Origin: Nonomuraea jiangxiensis
Lineage (GTDB): Bacteria; Actinomycetota; Actinomycetes; Streptosporangiales; Streptosporangiaceae
DNA: 64,000 bases
Direction of reading: 5' to 3'
Assembly (NCBI RefSeq): GCF_900099965.1
Contig: NZ_FNDJ01000018.1
Span: forward strand, 1-64,000
Shown here piece by piece: positions 23,282-32,679 of this stretch. The notes under the pieces are model-generated. The model saw only the letters and a program-made list of their open reading frames with translations, searched no databases and was not told the origin of the DNA. Positions within the stretch are counted from its first letter, which is position 1; every line of letters begins with the position of its first letter. The translations under genes and the position numbers were made by a program.

Positions 23282-26029
23282 GTGGCTTCCGGACGCCAGC
23301 GTTTCTCGATCATCAGTGACGGCCTACCCAGCCAACTGCCTGATGTCGATCCCAGTGAGACCAACGAGTGGCTCGAGTCTCTCGACAACGTCGTCAAGAC
23401 CGAAGGCCGCACCAGAGCCCGCTACCTGATGCTCCGCATGCTGGAAAGGGCGCGTGAGCACCAGGTCGGCGTGCCGGGCCTGCGCAGCACCGACTACATC
23501 AACACGATCCCGCCGGAGCGTGAGCCGTGGTTCCCGGGTGACGAGCACGTCGAGCGCCGCATCCGTGCCTACATCCGCTGGAACGCGGCCATCATGGTGT
23601 CCCGGGCCAACGCCCGCACCAACGTGGGCGGCCACATCGCCACCTATGCCTCGGCCGCCTCTCTCTACGAAGTGGGCTTCAACCACTTCTTCCGCGGCAA
23701 GGATCACGGCGAGTCGGGTGACCAGGTCTTCTTCCAGGGCCACGCCGCACCGGGGATCTACGCCAGGGCCTTCCTCGAAGGCCGGCTCAACGAGTCCCAG
23801 CTTGACGCGTTCCGCCAGGAGTTGTCGCACGGCTTCCGCGGCCTGCCCTCCTACCCGCACCCGCGGCTCATGCCGGAATTCTGGGAGTTCCCCACCGTCT
23901 CCATGGGTCTGGGGCCGATCGGCGCGATCTACCAGGCGCGGTTCAACCGCTACCTGCTCAACCGCCAGATCAAGGACACGAGCCGCAGCCACGTATGGGC
24001 GTTCCTGGGCGACGGCGAGATGGACGAGCCCGAGTCGCTCGGCGCCATCGGCCTGGCGGCCCGCGAGGAGCTCGACAACCTCACCTTCGTGATCAACTGC
24101 AACCTGCAGCGGCTCGACGGCCCGGTACGCGGCAACGGCAAGATCATCCAGGAGCTGGAGTCCTACTTCCGCGGCGCCGGCTGGAACGTCATCAAGGTCG
24201 TCTGGGGCCGCGACTGGGACCCGCTGCTCGCGGCCGACGTGGACGGCGTGCTGGTCAACCAGATGAACACCACGCCCGACGGCCAGTTCCAGACCTACTC
24301 CGTCGAGTCCGGCGAGTACATCCGGGAGCACTTCTTCGGCGGTGACCCGCGCCTGCGCAAGATGGCCGAGCACCTCACCGACGACGACATCCGCAAGCTG
24401 TCGCGCGGCGGCCACGACTACCGCAAGGTCTACGCGGCCTTCAAGGCGGCCCGCGAGCACGTCGGCCAGCCGACCGTGATCCTCGCCCAGACCATCAAGG
24501 GCTGGACGCTGGGCAAGGACTTCGAGGCGCGCAACGCCACGCACCAGATGAAAAAGCTCACCAAGGCCGAGCTCAAGGAGTTCCGCGACCGGCTCTACCT
24601 GCCGATCCCGGACTCGGCGCTGGAGGGCGACCTGCCGCCCTACTTCCACCCGGGCGAGAACGACCCCGAGATCCAGTACATGAAGGAGCGCCGCGCGGCC
24701 CTCGGCGGCGTGCTGCCCAAGCGGGTCATGCGCGCCAAGCCGGTCAAGCTGCCCGGCGACGAGGTCTACGGCACCTTCAGCAAGGGCTCGGGCAAGCAGC
24801 AGGTGGCCACCACGATGGCCTTCGTCCGGCTGCTGAAGGACCTCATGCGGGACAAGGAGATCGGCCACCGGTTCGTGCCGATCATCCCGGACGAGGCCCG
24901 CACCTTCGGCATGGACGCCATGTTCCCGACGGCGAAGATCTACTCGCCACACGGCCAGACCTACGAGGCCGTCGACAGGGAGTTGCTGCTGTCGTACAAG
25001 GAGGCCGTGCAGGGGCAGATCCTGCACGAGGGCATCAGCGAGTCGGGTTCGATGGCCTCGGCCATCGCGGCGGGCACCTCCTACGCCACGCACGGTGAGC
25101 ACATGATCCCGATCTATATCTTCTACTCGATGTTCGGGTGGCAGCGCACCGGCGACCAGATGTGGCAGATGGGCGACCAGATGGGCCGCGGCTTCCTGCT
25201 GGGCGCCACCGCCGGCCGCACCACGCTCAACGGCGAGGGCCTGCAGCACGAGGACGGTCAGACGCCGCTCATCGCCTCGACCAACCCGGCCGCCGCCTCC
25301 TACGACCCGTCCTGGGCGTTCGAGCTGGCCCACATCGTCAAGGACGGCCTGCGCCGGATGTACGGCGACCAGCCCGAGGACGTCTTCTACTACCTGACCG
25401 TCTACAACGAGCCCTACCTGCAGCCGGCCCAGCCCGCGAACCTCGACGTGCCGGGGCTGCTCAAGGGCCTGTACAAGTTCGCCGACGGCCCTCAGACGCA
25501 GGGCCCGAAGGCCAACATCCTGTCCTCGGGCGTGGCGGGCCCGTGGGCCATGGAGGCGCAGCGGCTGCTGGCCGAGGACTGGGGCGTGTCGGCCGACGTG
25601 TGGTCGGCGACGTCGTGGTCCGAGCTCCGCCGCGAGGCCCTGGCCTGCGATGAGCACAACCTGCTCAACCCGGACGCCGAGCGGCGCGTCCCGTACGTGA
25701 CGCAGGCGCTGTCGCAGGCGCGCGGGCCGTTCGTGGGCGTCAGCGACTACATGAAGGCCGTGCAGGACCAGATCGCGCAGTGGGTGCCGGGTGACTGGTC
25801 CTCGCTGGGCACCGACGGGTTCGGCCTGTCCGACACGCGCTCGGCGCTGCGCCGCCACTTCCACGTGGACGCGGCCTCGATCACGCTGGCCGTGCTGACC
25901 AGCCTGGTCAAGCGGGGCGAGCTCGACGGTGAGGTGCTGCGCGAGGCCATCGCCCGCTACCACCTCAAGAACGGCGTCACCGAGGCCGGCGGCGCCGAGA
26001 GCAACGACACGCAGTCGATGGGAGTCTGA
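23282..26029 (+). CDS. aceE: Pyruvate dehydrogenase E1 component, homodimeric
   Basis: 915 residues, the normal length for the single-chain E1 of actinobacteria. Thiamine diphosphate binding is seen in FLGDGEMDEPESLGAIGL, ending at VINCNLQRLDGP. The N-terminal transketolase-like domain is recognisable from NVGGHIATYASAASLYEVG. The second domain has DEARTFGMDAMFPTAKIYSP and ESGSMASAIAAGTSYATHG. E1 decarboxylates pyruvate and passes the acetyl group to the lipoyl domain of E2, feeding acetyl-CoA to the TCA cycle and fatty acid synthesis. The start is a GTG with GGAAGGCGAG upstream. It is monocistronic and ends in a strong terminator. Confidence 0.97.
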   Translation: MASGRQRFSIISDGLPSQLPDVDPSETNEWLESLDNVVKTEGRTRARYLMLRMLERAREHQVGVPGLRSTDYINTIPPEREPWFPGDEHVERRIRAYIRWNAAIMVSRANARTNVGGHIATYASAASLYEVGFNHFFRGKDHGESGDQVFFQGHAAPGIYARAFLEGRLNESQLDAFRQELSHGFRGLPSYPHPRLMPEFWEFPTVSMGLGPIGAIYQARFNRYLLNRQIKDTSRSHVWAFLGDGEMDEPESLGAIGLAAREELDNLTFVINCNLQRLDGPVRGNGKIIQELESYFRGAGWNVIKVVWGRDWDPLLAADVDGVLVNQMNTTPDGQFQTYSVESGEYIREHFFGGDPRLRKMAEHLTDDDIRKLSRGGHDYRKVYAAFKAAREHVGQPTVILAQTIKGWTLGKDFEARNATHQMKKLTKAELKEFRDRLYLPIPDSALEGDLPPYFHPGENDPEIQYMKERRAALGGVLPKRVMRAKPVKLPGDEVYGTFSKGSGKQQVATTMAFVRLLKDLMRDKEIGHRFVPIIPDEARTFGMDAMFPTAKIYSPHGQTYEAVDRELLLSYKEAVQGQILHEGISESGSMASAIAAGTSYATHGEHMIPIYIFYSMFGWQRTGDQMWQMGDQMGRGFLLGATAGRTTLNGEGLQHEDGQTPLIASTNPAAASYDPSWAFELAHIVKDGLRRMYGDQPEDVFYYLTVYNEPYLQPAQPANLDVPGLLKGLYKFADGPQTQGPKANILSSGVAGPWAMEAQRLLAEDWGVSADVWSATSWSELRREALACDEHNLLNPDAERRVPYVTQALSQARGPFVGVSDYMKAVQDQIAQWVPGDWSSLGTDGFGLSDTRSALRRHFHVDAASITLAVLTSLVKRGELDGEVLREAIARYHLKNGVTEAGGAESNDTQSMGV

Positions 26030-26040
26030 GTCATCCGAAG

Positions 26041-26084
26041 CCGGCGCTCCCGCGAATGTTCTCCGCGGGAGCGCCGGCGTTTTC
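26041..26084 (+). terminator. Intrinsic terminator of aceE
   Basis: CCGGCGCTCCCGCG (26041-26054), nine bases, then CGCGGGAGCGCCGG (26064-26077) and CGTTTT. Perfect 14-bp stem 12 bases after the aceE stop. Confidence 0.9.
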
Positions 26085-26106
26085 GGCCGCTCGCGTCGTT
26101 CAGGCT

Positions 26107-26145
26107 GTGAGGCGGCACGTTCAGGAGGGGTACGTGCCGCCTCAC
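26107..26145. repeat. Perfect 14-bp inverted repeat upstream of the peptidase gene
   Basis: GTGAGGCGGCACGT (26107-26120), 11-base loop, ACGTGCCGCCTCAC (26132-26145). No T-tract follows. It lies 69 bp before the ATG of the secreted peptidase, so an operator or 5' leader hairpin is as likely as a second terminator. Confidence 0.5.
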
Positions 26146-26213
26146 CCAGGTTTGGTGCGGGCTCACGTATTGTGGGCACTACTTCCCCCTGAGAACACGA
26201 GGGGAATTCTGTT

Positions 26214-27713
26214 ATGCGACGCGTCCTAGCCGCCGCCCTGGTCGTGACGGCCGCCGGTTGCTCCACCGCACCCGCCGAGCCCGCCGCCGACGCCACCACC
26301 GCGCCCGAGCAGATCGCCTGGGGTCCGTGTACCGACCTCAAGCGTCCCGACGGCGCGCCGCCGGCCCGGCAGGACCCCTCCGTGCGGTGCGGGAAGCTGA
26401 GCGTGCCGCTGGACTACGCCAAGCCCGACGGCGACAAGCTGGAGTTGGCGCTCATCAAGCTGCCCGCCACCGACAAGGGCAAGCGGCTCGGCTCGATGGT
26501 GTTCAACTTCGGCGGTCCCGGCGCCTCCGGCGTCGACACGCTCGACCAGGCCGGCAAGATGCTCGCCACGCTGCGCACCCGCTACGACCTGATCAGCTTC
26601 GACCCGCGCGGGGTCGAGCGCAGCTCCGGAGTGCGCTGCGGCGACAGCGCCGAGCTGGAGGAGTTCACCTCGCTGGACACGTTGCCGTCCAACGAGGAGA
26701 CGCACCGGGAGAGCGAGCAGGCCAACAAGCAGTTCGCCGCCCTGTGCCAGCAGGACTCCGGCAAGATCCTGCCCTTCGTCGGCACCGTGAACGCCGCCCG
26801 CGACATGGATCGCATCCGCGCCGCCGTGGGCGACCCCAAGCTCAACTACGTCGGCATGTCGTACGGCACCCAGCTCGGCGGCGTCTACGCCACCCTGTTC
26901 CCGCGCAACGTGGGCCGCATGGTGCTCGACGCGCCGCTCGACCCCACGGTCTCTTTCGAGCAGCGCACGCTGGCGCAGACCCGCGGGTTCCAGCAGGCCT
27001 ACGAGAGCTTCCTGCGCTCGTGCGTCAAGGACGGCTCCTGCGCCGTCGGCAAGGACGTGGCCACCGCCAACGCGAACGTCGCCAAGCTGATGAACGACCT
27101 CGCCGCCAAGCCGCTGAAGGTCGGCAACCGCCAGCTGACCCAGGGGCTGGCCTCGACCGGCGTGGCCGCCGCCCTCTACTCCGAGCTGACCTGGCCGTTC
27201 CTAGAGCAGGCGCTCGGCGACACGCTCAAGGGCCGTGGCCAGGCGCTGATGTTCCTGGCCGACTCCTACACCGGGCGCAGCGAGAGCGGCACCTACTCCA
27301 CGCAGATGACCAGTTTCCCGGCCATCACCTGCGTGGACACGGCCGAACGTCCCTCTGAGGCCGACCTGCGGCGCACCGAGGCGGCGGCGCTGAAGATCTC
27401 ACCGCTGTTCGGCAGCGAGGGCTCGGGCGGGCTCTGCCGGGTGTGGCCGGTCAAGGGCAGCAACGAGGCGCGGCACGTGGACGCCACCGGGTCGGCGCCG
27501 ATCGTGGTGGTGGGCGGCAAGGGCGACCCGGCCACGCCGTACGAGTGGGCGCCGCGGCTGACGTCGCAGCTCAAGACCGCGACGCTGGTGACGTACGAGG
27601 GCGAGGGGCACGGGGCGTACCTGTCGGGCAGCAAGTGCATCCGCGGCCTCGTGGACAGCTACCTGCTGGAGGGCAAAGTGCCCGGGAAGGGCGCCACCTG
27701 CCCGGCCGCCTAG
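26214..27713 (+). CDS. Secreted lipoprotein alpha/beta-hydrolase, TAP-like peptidase (S33 type)
   Basis: 499 residues. The N-terminus RRVLAAALVVTAAGCS is a lipoprotein signal with lipobox Cys16, so the enzyme is membrane-anchored outside the cell. The alpha/beta-hydrolase core has VFNFGGPGASGVDTL (oxyanion), LISFDPRGVERSSG and the nucleophile elbow VGMSYGTQLGGVYATLFP. A cysteine-containing C-terminal TAP-like domain closes with VVGGKGDPATPYEW and EGEGHGAY, supplying Asp and His. Homologues are Streptomyces tripeptidyl aminopeptidases. The next gene starts ten bases after its stop. Confidence 0.92.
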   Translation: MRRVLAAALVVTAAGCSTAPAEPAADATTAPEQIAWGPCTDLKRPDGAPPARQDPSVRCGKLSVPLDYAKPDGDKLELALIKLPATDKGKRLGSMVFNFGGPGASGVDTLDQAGKMLATLRTRYDLISFDPRGVERSSGVRCGDSAELEEFTSLDTLPSNEETHRESEQANKQFAALCQQDSGKILPFVGTVNAARDMDRIRAAVGDPKLNYVGMSYGTQLGGVYATLFPRNVGRMVLDAPLDPTVSFEQRTLAQTRGFQQAYESFLRSCVKDGSCAVGKDVATANANVAKLMNDLAAKPLKVGNRQLTQGLASTGVAAALYSELTWPFLEQALGDTLKGRGQALMFLADSYTGRSESGTYSTQMTSFPAITCVDTAERPSEADLRRTEAAALKISPLFGSEGSGGLCRVWPVKGSNEARHVDATGSAPIVVVGGKGDPATPYEWAPRLTSQLKTATLVTYEGEGHGAYLSGSKCIRGLVDSYLLEGKVPGKGATCPAA

Positions 27714-27722
27714 GGTGGGCGC

Positions 27723-28472
27723 GTGACGATCGACTACCGAGCGCGGATCTCGCTCATCGAGCAGGAGACCGCACGCCTCGCCGCCCTGGCGGGCGACCTG
27801 TCCGTCCCGGTGCCCACGTGCCCGGGATGGACGATGGACGAGCTGGTCACTCATGTCGGCCGGCTGCACCGCTGGACGGTCCACGTGTTGCGCGAACGGG
27901 TCCAGGAGCGGATCTGGCCGGCCCGGATTCCCCTCGGCCTGGCCGAAGGAGGCAGCGTTGACGCCGGCTGGCTCGTGGCCGGGGCGGCGGAGCTGCTCGA
28001 CACGCTGCGCGCCACCGATCCCGAGCTGGAGGTGTGGACCTGGGGCCCCGACCGGCGGGCGTCCTGGTGGCCCCGCCGGATGCTCTCCGAAATGGTGATC
28101 CACCGGGCCGACGCCGAGCTCGCACTCGGCATCGACCCGGTGGTCCCGGCGGAGATCGCGATCGACGTCATCGAGGACCATCTGCACAACCTGCCGTACG
28201 CCTCCTGGGTCACCCGGCCGCTGGCGGAGCTCGACGTGGAGGGGGCCACGATCCACCTCCACGCCACCGACGCCGCCGGGGAGTGGACCATCACGCAGGG
28301 TCCCGCCGGGAGGATCACCTGGGCCCGTGGCCACGACAAGGGCGACGCGGCCGTACGGGGCCCGGTGCGCGACCTGCTCCTGCTCCTCTACGGCCGGCTC
28401 TCTCCAGACCCGCTCACCGTGTACGGCGACCGCGACCTGCTGAACCGCTGGCTGACGACGGCCGCCCTCTGA
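27723..28472 (+). CDS. Maleylpyruvate isomerase-family mycothiol-dependent enzyme
   Basis: 249 residues from a GTG. The N-terminal DinB-like four-helix domain contains CPGWTMDELVTHVGRLHRWT and SEMVIHRADAELALG, which supply the metal-binding His and Glu residues. A C-terminal MDMPI domain follows (LDVEGATIHLHATDAAGEWT to DPLTVYGDRDLLNRWL). The family uses mycothiol, the actinobacterial glutathione analogue, as cofactor or nucleophile; most members have unknown substrates. It is ten bases downstream of the peptidase gene. Confidence 0.88.
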   Translation: MTIDYRARISLIEQETARLAALAGDLSVPVPTCPGWTMDELVTHVGRLHRWTVHVLRERVQERIWPARIPLGLAEGGSVDAGWLVAGAAELLDTLRATDPELEVWTWGPDRRASWWPRRMLSEMVIHRADAELALGIDPVVPAEIAIDVIEDHLHNLPYASWVTRPLAELDVEGATIHLHATDAAGEWTITQGPAGRITWARGHDKGDAAVRGPVRDLLLLLYGRLSPDPLTVYGDRDLLNRWLTTAAL

Positions 28473-28502
28473 CCGCCCCCTCCATCCTGTCCGTGTGCCC
28501 GG

Positions 28503-28545
28503 CCCTGGACGCGCCGCCGCTCGGCGATCGGCGGCGTGTCCAGGG
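28503..28545. terminator. Terminator-like hairpin between convergent genes
   Basis: CCCTGGAC-g-CGCCGCCG and CGGCGGCG-t-GTCCAGGG flank a nine-base loop: a 17-bp stem with one mismatch, placed between convergent genes, no T-tract. Confidence 0.6.
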
Positions 28546-28628
28546 CATGGGGTGAACCGCTCCTCCGGAGCAGTCCGGTGGCGCGCCGGGGTCGGCGGGG
28601 AAGGTGCTCTCCCCGGCGCGCGACCTGC

Positions 28629-28988
28629 TCATCCCCTGCGGTGGAAGACGCCGAAGAGATTGCCCGACGCGTCACGCAGGTAGGCGAAGTCGGTGCCCGC
28701 ACCGTCGTCGATCACCTTCGTGACCACCTTGCCGCCCAGCGACTCGCTCCTGGCGCAGGTCTCCTCGACGTCGGCCACCTGAACGTGGAACACGGCATGG
28801 CCGGGGAACTCGCCCTTGGTGTTGTAGAGTCCGCCGGCCGGCTGAGCGCCGCCCGGAAAACCGATCATCCGGTAGTCCATCGGCCCGTCGTCGCGGGTGA
28901 ACTCCCACCCGAACAACCCGCCATAGAACCTCTCGGCACCGTCGGGGTCGTCGGTCGCGACCTCGAACCAGGTCACCGTGTTATCCAT
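28629..28988 (-). CDS. VOC-family (glyoxalase/dioxygenase-like) protein
   Basis: 119 residues from the ATG at 28986-28988 with GGAGGCGACG upstream. A single glyoxalase fold is seen: VTWFEVATDDPDGAERFYGG, LFGWEFTRDD, PGHAVFHVQVADVEETCARS and FAYLRDASGNLFGVFH. Residues in the family's metal positions (His and Glu) are only partly present, so it may bind rather than convert its ligand. It is the next gene downstream of the WYL regulator on the same strand, 88 bp away, and could be its target. Confidence 0.85.
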   Translation of the reverse strand: MDNTVTWFEVATDDPDGAERFYGGLFGWEFTRDDGPMDYRMIGFPGGAQPAGGLYNTKGEFPGHAVFHVQVADVEETCARSESLGGKVVTKVIDDGAGTDFAYLRDASGNLFGVFHRRG

Positions 28989-29076
28989 CGTCGCCTCCAA
29001 AATTTCGAACAAGACAACGATCTAACGTGTCGGCGACAACCCTATGTCGGTGTTTTCGATTGACTTTTCGAGCGTT

Positions 29077-29805
29077 TCAGTCCAGGAGGGTGCCGTGGAC
29101 GATCATCTCGGGAACGTCGGGGGCGAAGCCTTCGAGCGGCCGGTCGGGGCAGCGCTCGGCGGTGACGACGGCGGCGGCGATGCGATCGAGGCGGAAGACC
29201 CGCACGTCCTCGCGCAGGCGGCACCAGGCGACCAGATACCAGAACCCGCCCCGGCCGCCCAGGAACACCCCCGGCTCGACGTCTCGTGAGGTCAGCGCGC
29301 CCTTGGCGTCGGCGTAATCGAGTCTGAGGACCCGGCGGCGGAGCAGGGCGTCCTCGATGGCCCGCGAGATGCCCTCCCCGCCCAGCGGCTGGATCCCGGC
29401 GCCCGGCTCGGGCGGCAGGTGAACGAGCTGCACCCGCCGCGCCAGCTCCCTGGCCAGCTCGCCCTCGGGCCCCGGCATCGCGGCCACCACCTTGCGTAAG
29501 GCGCTGCGGGCCTGCCGCCCGAACGGCTGGTCCCCGGCCCGGCTCAGCGCCAGCGCGATGGCCACCGCCTCGGCCGGGGTGAAGTTGAGCGGCGGGAGGG
29601 ACATCTTCTTGTCGATGGCGTAACCGCCCTTGCGCCCCGGCTCCGCGTAGATCGGCACCCCCGACTCCTGTAACGCGGCGATGTCACGCTCGATGGTGCG
29701 CACGCTCACCTCGAACCGCTCGGCCAGCTCGCGGGCGGAGCGGCAGCGGGGTGAGATCGCGCGCAGGTCCTCGACGAGCGCGTAGAGCCGGTCGGTACGG
29801 TTCAC
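29077..29805 (-). CDS. HTH/WYL-domain transcriptional regulator (YafY family)
   Basis: 242 residues from a GTG at 29803-29805. An N-terminal DeoR-like helix-turn-helix (ARELAERFEVSVRTIERDIA, ALQESGVPIYAEPGRKGGY) is followed by a WYL domain (VLRLDYADAKGALTSRDVEP, GFWYLVAWCRLREDVRVFRL). WYL regulators bind nucleotides or nucleic acids and often respond to DNA damage or act as local repressors. The likely targets are itself and the VOC gene downstream. Confidence 0.88.
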   Translation of the reverse strand: MNRTDRLYALVEDLRAISPRCRSARELAERFEVSVRTIERDIAALQESGVPIYAEPGRKGGYAIDKKMSLPPLNFTPAEAVAIALALSRAGDQPFGRQARSALRKVVAAMPGPEGELARELARRVQLVHLPPEPGAGIQPLGGEGISRAIEDALLRRRVLRLDYADAKGALTSRDVEPGVFLGGRGGFWYLVAWCRLREDVRVFRLDRIAAAVVTAERCPDRPLEGFAPDVPEMIVHGTLLD

Positions 29806-29942
29806 AGTCGCGACGTTACGTCGCGCCACCGACAATCGTGCGGCACCCGCCGACCCCGCAACCCCCCTCTGTCCGCCCCGCCACCCTGCTGTCCCGGCTG
29901 AGCCACTACCTCACCCGCCCAGCCCGTCAGGCACGAGCCGGG

Positions 29943-30971
29943 TCACACCTCTCCCCGGGTCCACGCGAGGAGCCGGTCGAGCGGCCAGGTGTTCACGACC
30001 CGATCCGCCTCGATCCCGCACAGGGCCGTCCGCTCGCACCCGTACCGCTGCCAGTCGAGCTGCCCGGGCGCGTGCGCGTCCGAGTCGATCGCGAAGACGC
30101 ACCCCATCTCGTACGCCAGCCGCATCAGCCGCTTCGGCGGATCGAGCCGGTCGGGCCGCGAGTTGACCTCCACCGCCACCCCGAACCGGCGGCAGGCCTC
30201 GAAGACCAGCTCCGCCTCGAAGGACGACTCCGGCCGCCGCGCCCCGCGCGCGCCCCCGGCCCGCACCACCCGCCCCGTGCAGTGCCCCAGCACGTCCACC
30301 AGCGGGTTGGCGATGGCGGTGACCATCCGGCGGGTCATGTCCTCGCTGTCCATGCGCAGCTGCGAGTGCGCGCTGGCCACCACCACGTCCAGCCGTTCCA
30401 GCAGCTCGGGCGACTGGTCGAGCGAGCCGTCCGGGTTGATGTCCACCTCGATGCCGGTCAGGACCCGGAACGGGGCCAGCCGCTCGTTCAGCTTGGCCAC
30501 CACCTCCAGTTGCTGCTCCAGCCGCTCGGCCGGGAGCCCTCTGGCCACCTTCAGCCGGGGCGAGTGGTCGGTCAGCGCCCAGTATTCGTGCCCCAGAACG
30601 ATGGCCGCCTCCGCCATCTCCTCGATCGGCGAGCCCCCGTCCGACCAGTCGGAATGGCTGTGCAGGTCGCCTTTCAGCGCGGCCCGCAGCTCCGCGGCGG
30701 CCGCGTCCAGCTGGACGCCCTCTGTCGCCCGCATCCTGCGCAAATATGTCGGAACCTCACCCGCCAGCGCTTCGTTGATCACGAGTGTGGTGACCTTACC
30801 GATGCCTGGCAGGTCGCCGAGTCCGCCCGTGCGGGACAGCCGCGCCAGTTCGTCCGGGGGCAGGTCGGCGACGACCGCGGCGGCGCGGCGGAAGGCCCGC
30901 ACACGATAGGTGGGCTCTCCGGCGCGCTCCAGCAGGAAGGCGATCTCGCGCAAGGCCTCAACCGGTTCCAT
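29943..30971 (-). CDS. PHP-domain metal-dependent hydrolase with HhH domain (PolX-like, no polymerase)
   Basis: 342 residues. The first 100 residues match the helix-hairpin-helix 8-kDa region of family X polymerases (LERAGEPTYRVRAFRRAAAV, LGDLPGIGKVTTLVINEAL). The PHP domain follows, with metal ligands in LKGDLHSHSDWSDGG, ALTDHSPRL, TGIEVDINPDG, VVASAHSQL, GHCTGR and AIDSDAHAPGQL. In bacterial PolX the PHP domain is a 3'-5' exonuclease or phosphatase. Here the nucleotidyltransferase is missing, as in many actinobacterial homologues, so it is probably a stand-alone phosphoesterase. Divergent from the next operon. Confidence 0.88.
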   Translation of the reverse strand: MEPVEALREIAFLLERAGEPTYRVRAFRRAAAVVADLPPDELARLSRTGGLGDLPGIGKVTTLVINEALAGEVPTYLRRMRATEGVQLDAAAAELRAALKGDLHSHSDWSDGGSPIEEMAEAAIVLGHEYWALTDHSPRLKVARGLPAERLEQQLEVVAKLNERLAPFRVLTGIEVDINPDGSLDQSPELLERLDVVVASAHSQLRMDSEDMTRRMVTAIANPLVDVLGHCTGRVVRAGGARGARRPESSFEAELVFEACRRFGVAVEVNSRPDRLDPPKRLMRLAYEMGCVFAIDSDAHAPGQLDWQRYGCERTALCGIEADRVVNTWPLDRLLAWTRGEV

Positions 30972-31069
30972 AAGCCGATTGATACCCCAAGGAAAGACAA
31001 CAACCGACCATCATTGAACGGGGGGCGGGGCCGCCGATAGGCTGTTCGGCCCATGAAAGCAGGATCTTG

Positions 31070-31471
31070 ATGCCCAATCCGCCGCACCACAACGACCAGC
31101 CGAAGCAGCCGCGAAAATCGTCCAAGGCCGTTCCGCTGACCATCGTCGGCGTCCTGTCCGTGATGCTGGTCGGGGCCTGGGTCATCGCCGAGAACGATGA
31201 CGACGACGTCACCGCCGACTGTGTCATCCAATTAGCGGACGGCACCTACGAGGTCGTGGACGACGACTACTGCGACGATGACGACGACGGCTCCCACCAC
31301 TACTACAGCGGTTCGCGCGGGGCGTACCACTGGTACTACGGCGGCACCAGGACCGGCAACACCGTGCACGGCGGCACCACCTACCGGCCGTCGGACACGA
31401 ACATCACCACCCGCGCCGGCAAGCAGATCCAGCGCGGCGGCTTCGGCAGCCGCGGGAGCGGCGGGAGCTGA
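31070..31471 (+). CDS. Membrane-anchored Asp- and Gly-rich protein (first gene of GspS-like operon)
   Basis: 133 residues from the ATG at 31070 (a TTG precedes). Lysine-rich start, one transmembrane helix (VPLTIVGVLSVMLVGAWVIA), then an acidic run (ENDDDDVTAD), a conserved-looking DGTYEVVDDDYCDDDDDG and a tail of Tyr/Gly/Arg/Ser (GAYHWYYGGTRTGNTVHGGT). The build is like the YgiB-type proteins found beside YgiC/YjfC ATP-grasp enzymes. It ends three bases before the ATP-grasp gene and so belongs to that operon. Confidence 0.65.
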   Translation: MPNPPHHNDQPKQPRKSSKAVPLTIVGVLSVMLVGAWVIAENDDDDVTADCVIQLADGTYEVVDDDYCDDDDDGSHHYYSGSRGAYHWYYGGTRTGNTVHGGTTYRPSDTNITTRAGKQIQRGGFGSRGSGGS

Positions 31472-31474
31472 CAG

Positions 31475-32620
31475 GTGCGCCGCGAGCATGGCACTCCCAG
31501 GCCTGGCTGGGAGAAGACGATCGAGGGCCATGGCCTGGCCTACCACCGCACCGCCCACCCGTCCGGGCTGCACCGGCCGTACTGGGACGAGTCCGTCCAC
31601 TACGTCTTCTCGATGGACGAGGTCGAGGCGCTGGAGGAGCAGGTCGAGGAGCTGCACGGCATGTGCCTGCGCGCGGTCGAGCACGTGATCTCGACCCGGC
31701 GTTTCGCCGACTTCGCCATCCCCGAGTGGGCTTGGGAGGACGTGGCGCGCTCATGGGAGCGCCGCGACCCCCACGTGTACGCTCGCTTCGACCTGCGCTA
31801 CGACGGCACCGGCCCGGCCAAGCTGCTGGAGTACAACGCCGACACCCCGACCTCCCTCGTGGAGTCGTCGGTCGTGCAGTGGTTCTGGCTAAAGGACGTC
31901 CACCCGGCCGACGACCAGTGGAACTCCCTGCACGAGCGGCTCATCGACCGCTGGCGCGAGCTGAGGCTGCCGCCGGGGCCGACACACTTCGCGTTCACCA
32001 ACATGGACGAGTCGGGCGAGGAGGCCATGACGGTGGCCTACCTCCAGGACACCGCCGAGCAGGCCGGCCTGCAGACCATGGCCGTCGCCATGGAGGACAT
32101 CGGCTGGGACTCGCTCAACCGCTGTTTCGTGGACGTCGAGGAGCGGATGATCCGCTCGGTGTTCAAGCTCTATCCGTGGGAGTGGATGCTGGGCGAGCCG
32201 TTCGGGCGGCACGCCGTACGGTACGCCACCTGGATCGAGCCGCTGTGGAAGACGCTGCTGTCCAACAAGGCCCTGCTGGCCGTGCTGTGGGAGCTCCATC
32301 CGGACCATCCCAGCCTGCTGCCCGCCTACCTCGACGGACCGCGCGACCTGACCTCCTACATCGCCAAGCCGCTGCTGGGCAGGGAGGGCGCCTCGATGCG
32401 CATCGTCACCCCCGAGGGCACCCAGGAGACCCCCGGCGCCTACGGCCAGGAGGGCTACGTCTACCAGGGCTTCGAGGCACTGCCCGTCTTCGAGGGGCAG
32501 CGTCCGGTGCTCGGCGCCTGGGTGGTCGCCGACGAGGCGGCCGGGCTGGGCATCCGGGAGACGACCGGCTTCATCACCGACGACACCTCCTCGTTCGTCC
32601 CGCACCGCATCGCCGACTGA
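31475..32620 (+). CDS. Glutathionylspermidine synthase family protein (ATP-grasp)
   Basis: 381 residues from a GTG at 31475. The family's conserved blocks are present: RFDLRYDGTGPAKLLEYNAD, TPTSLVESSVVQWFW, FTNMDESGEEAMTVAYLQD, KLYPWEWMLGE, EPLWKTLLSNKALLAVLWE, and YIAKPLLGREGASMRIV with the ATP-grasp lysine. Proteins of this family without the amidase domain (YgiC/YjfC type) are C-N ligases of uncertain substrate; glutathione is absent from actinobacteria, so the true substrate is probably another peptide. Operon with the anchored protein before it and the DUF350 protein after it. Confidence 0.88.
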   Translation: MRREHGTPRPGWEKTIEGHGLAYHRTAHPSGLHRPYWDESVHYVFSMDEVEALEEQVEELHGMCLRAVEHVISTRRFADFAIPEWAWEDVARSWERRDPHVYARFDLRYDGTGPAKLLEYNADTPTSLVESSVVQWFWLKDVHPADDQWNSLHERLIDRWRELRLPPGPTHFAFTNMDESGEEAMTVAYLQDTAEQAGLQTMAVAMEDIGWDSLNRCFVDVEERMIRSVFKLYPWEWMLGEPFGRHAVRYATWIEPLWKTLLSNKALLAVLWELHPDHPSLLPAYLDGPRDLTSYIAKPLLGREGASMRIVTPEGTQETPGAYGQEGYVYQGFEALPVFEGQRPVLGAWVVADEAAGLGIRETTGFITDDTSSFVPHRIAD

Positions 32621-32679
32621 GCCCCCTCCCGAGCTTCACCGAACCACCGACCCGCACAGCACCCCCGATTGGAACTGAC

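Noticed and set aside
23324..26341. 1,005-residue minus-strand frame opposite aceE
   Set aside because: Shadow of aceE, His/Arg/Leu-rich with no domain.
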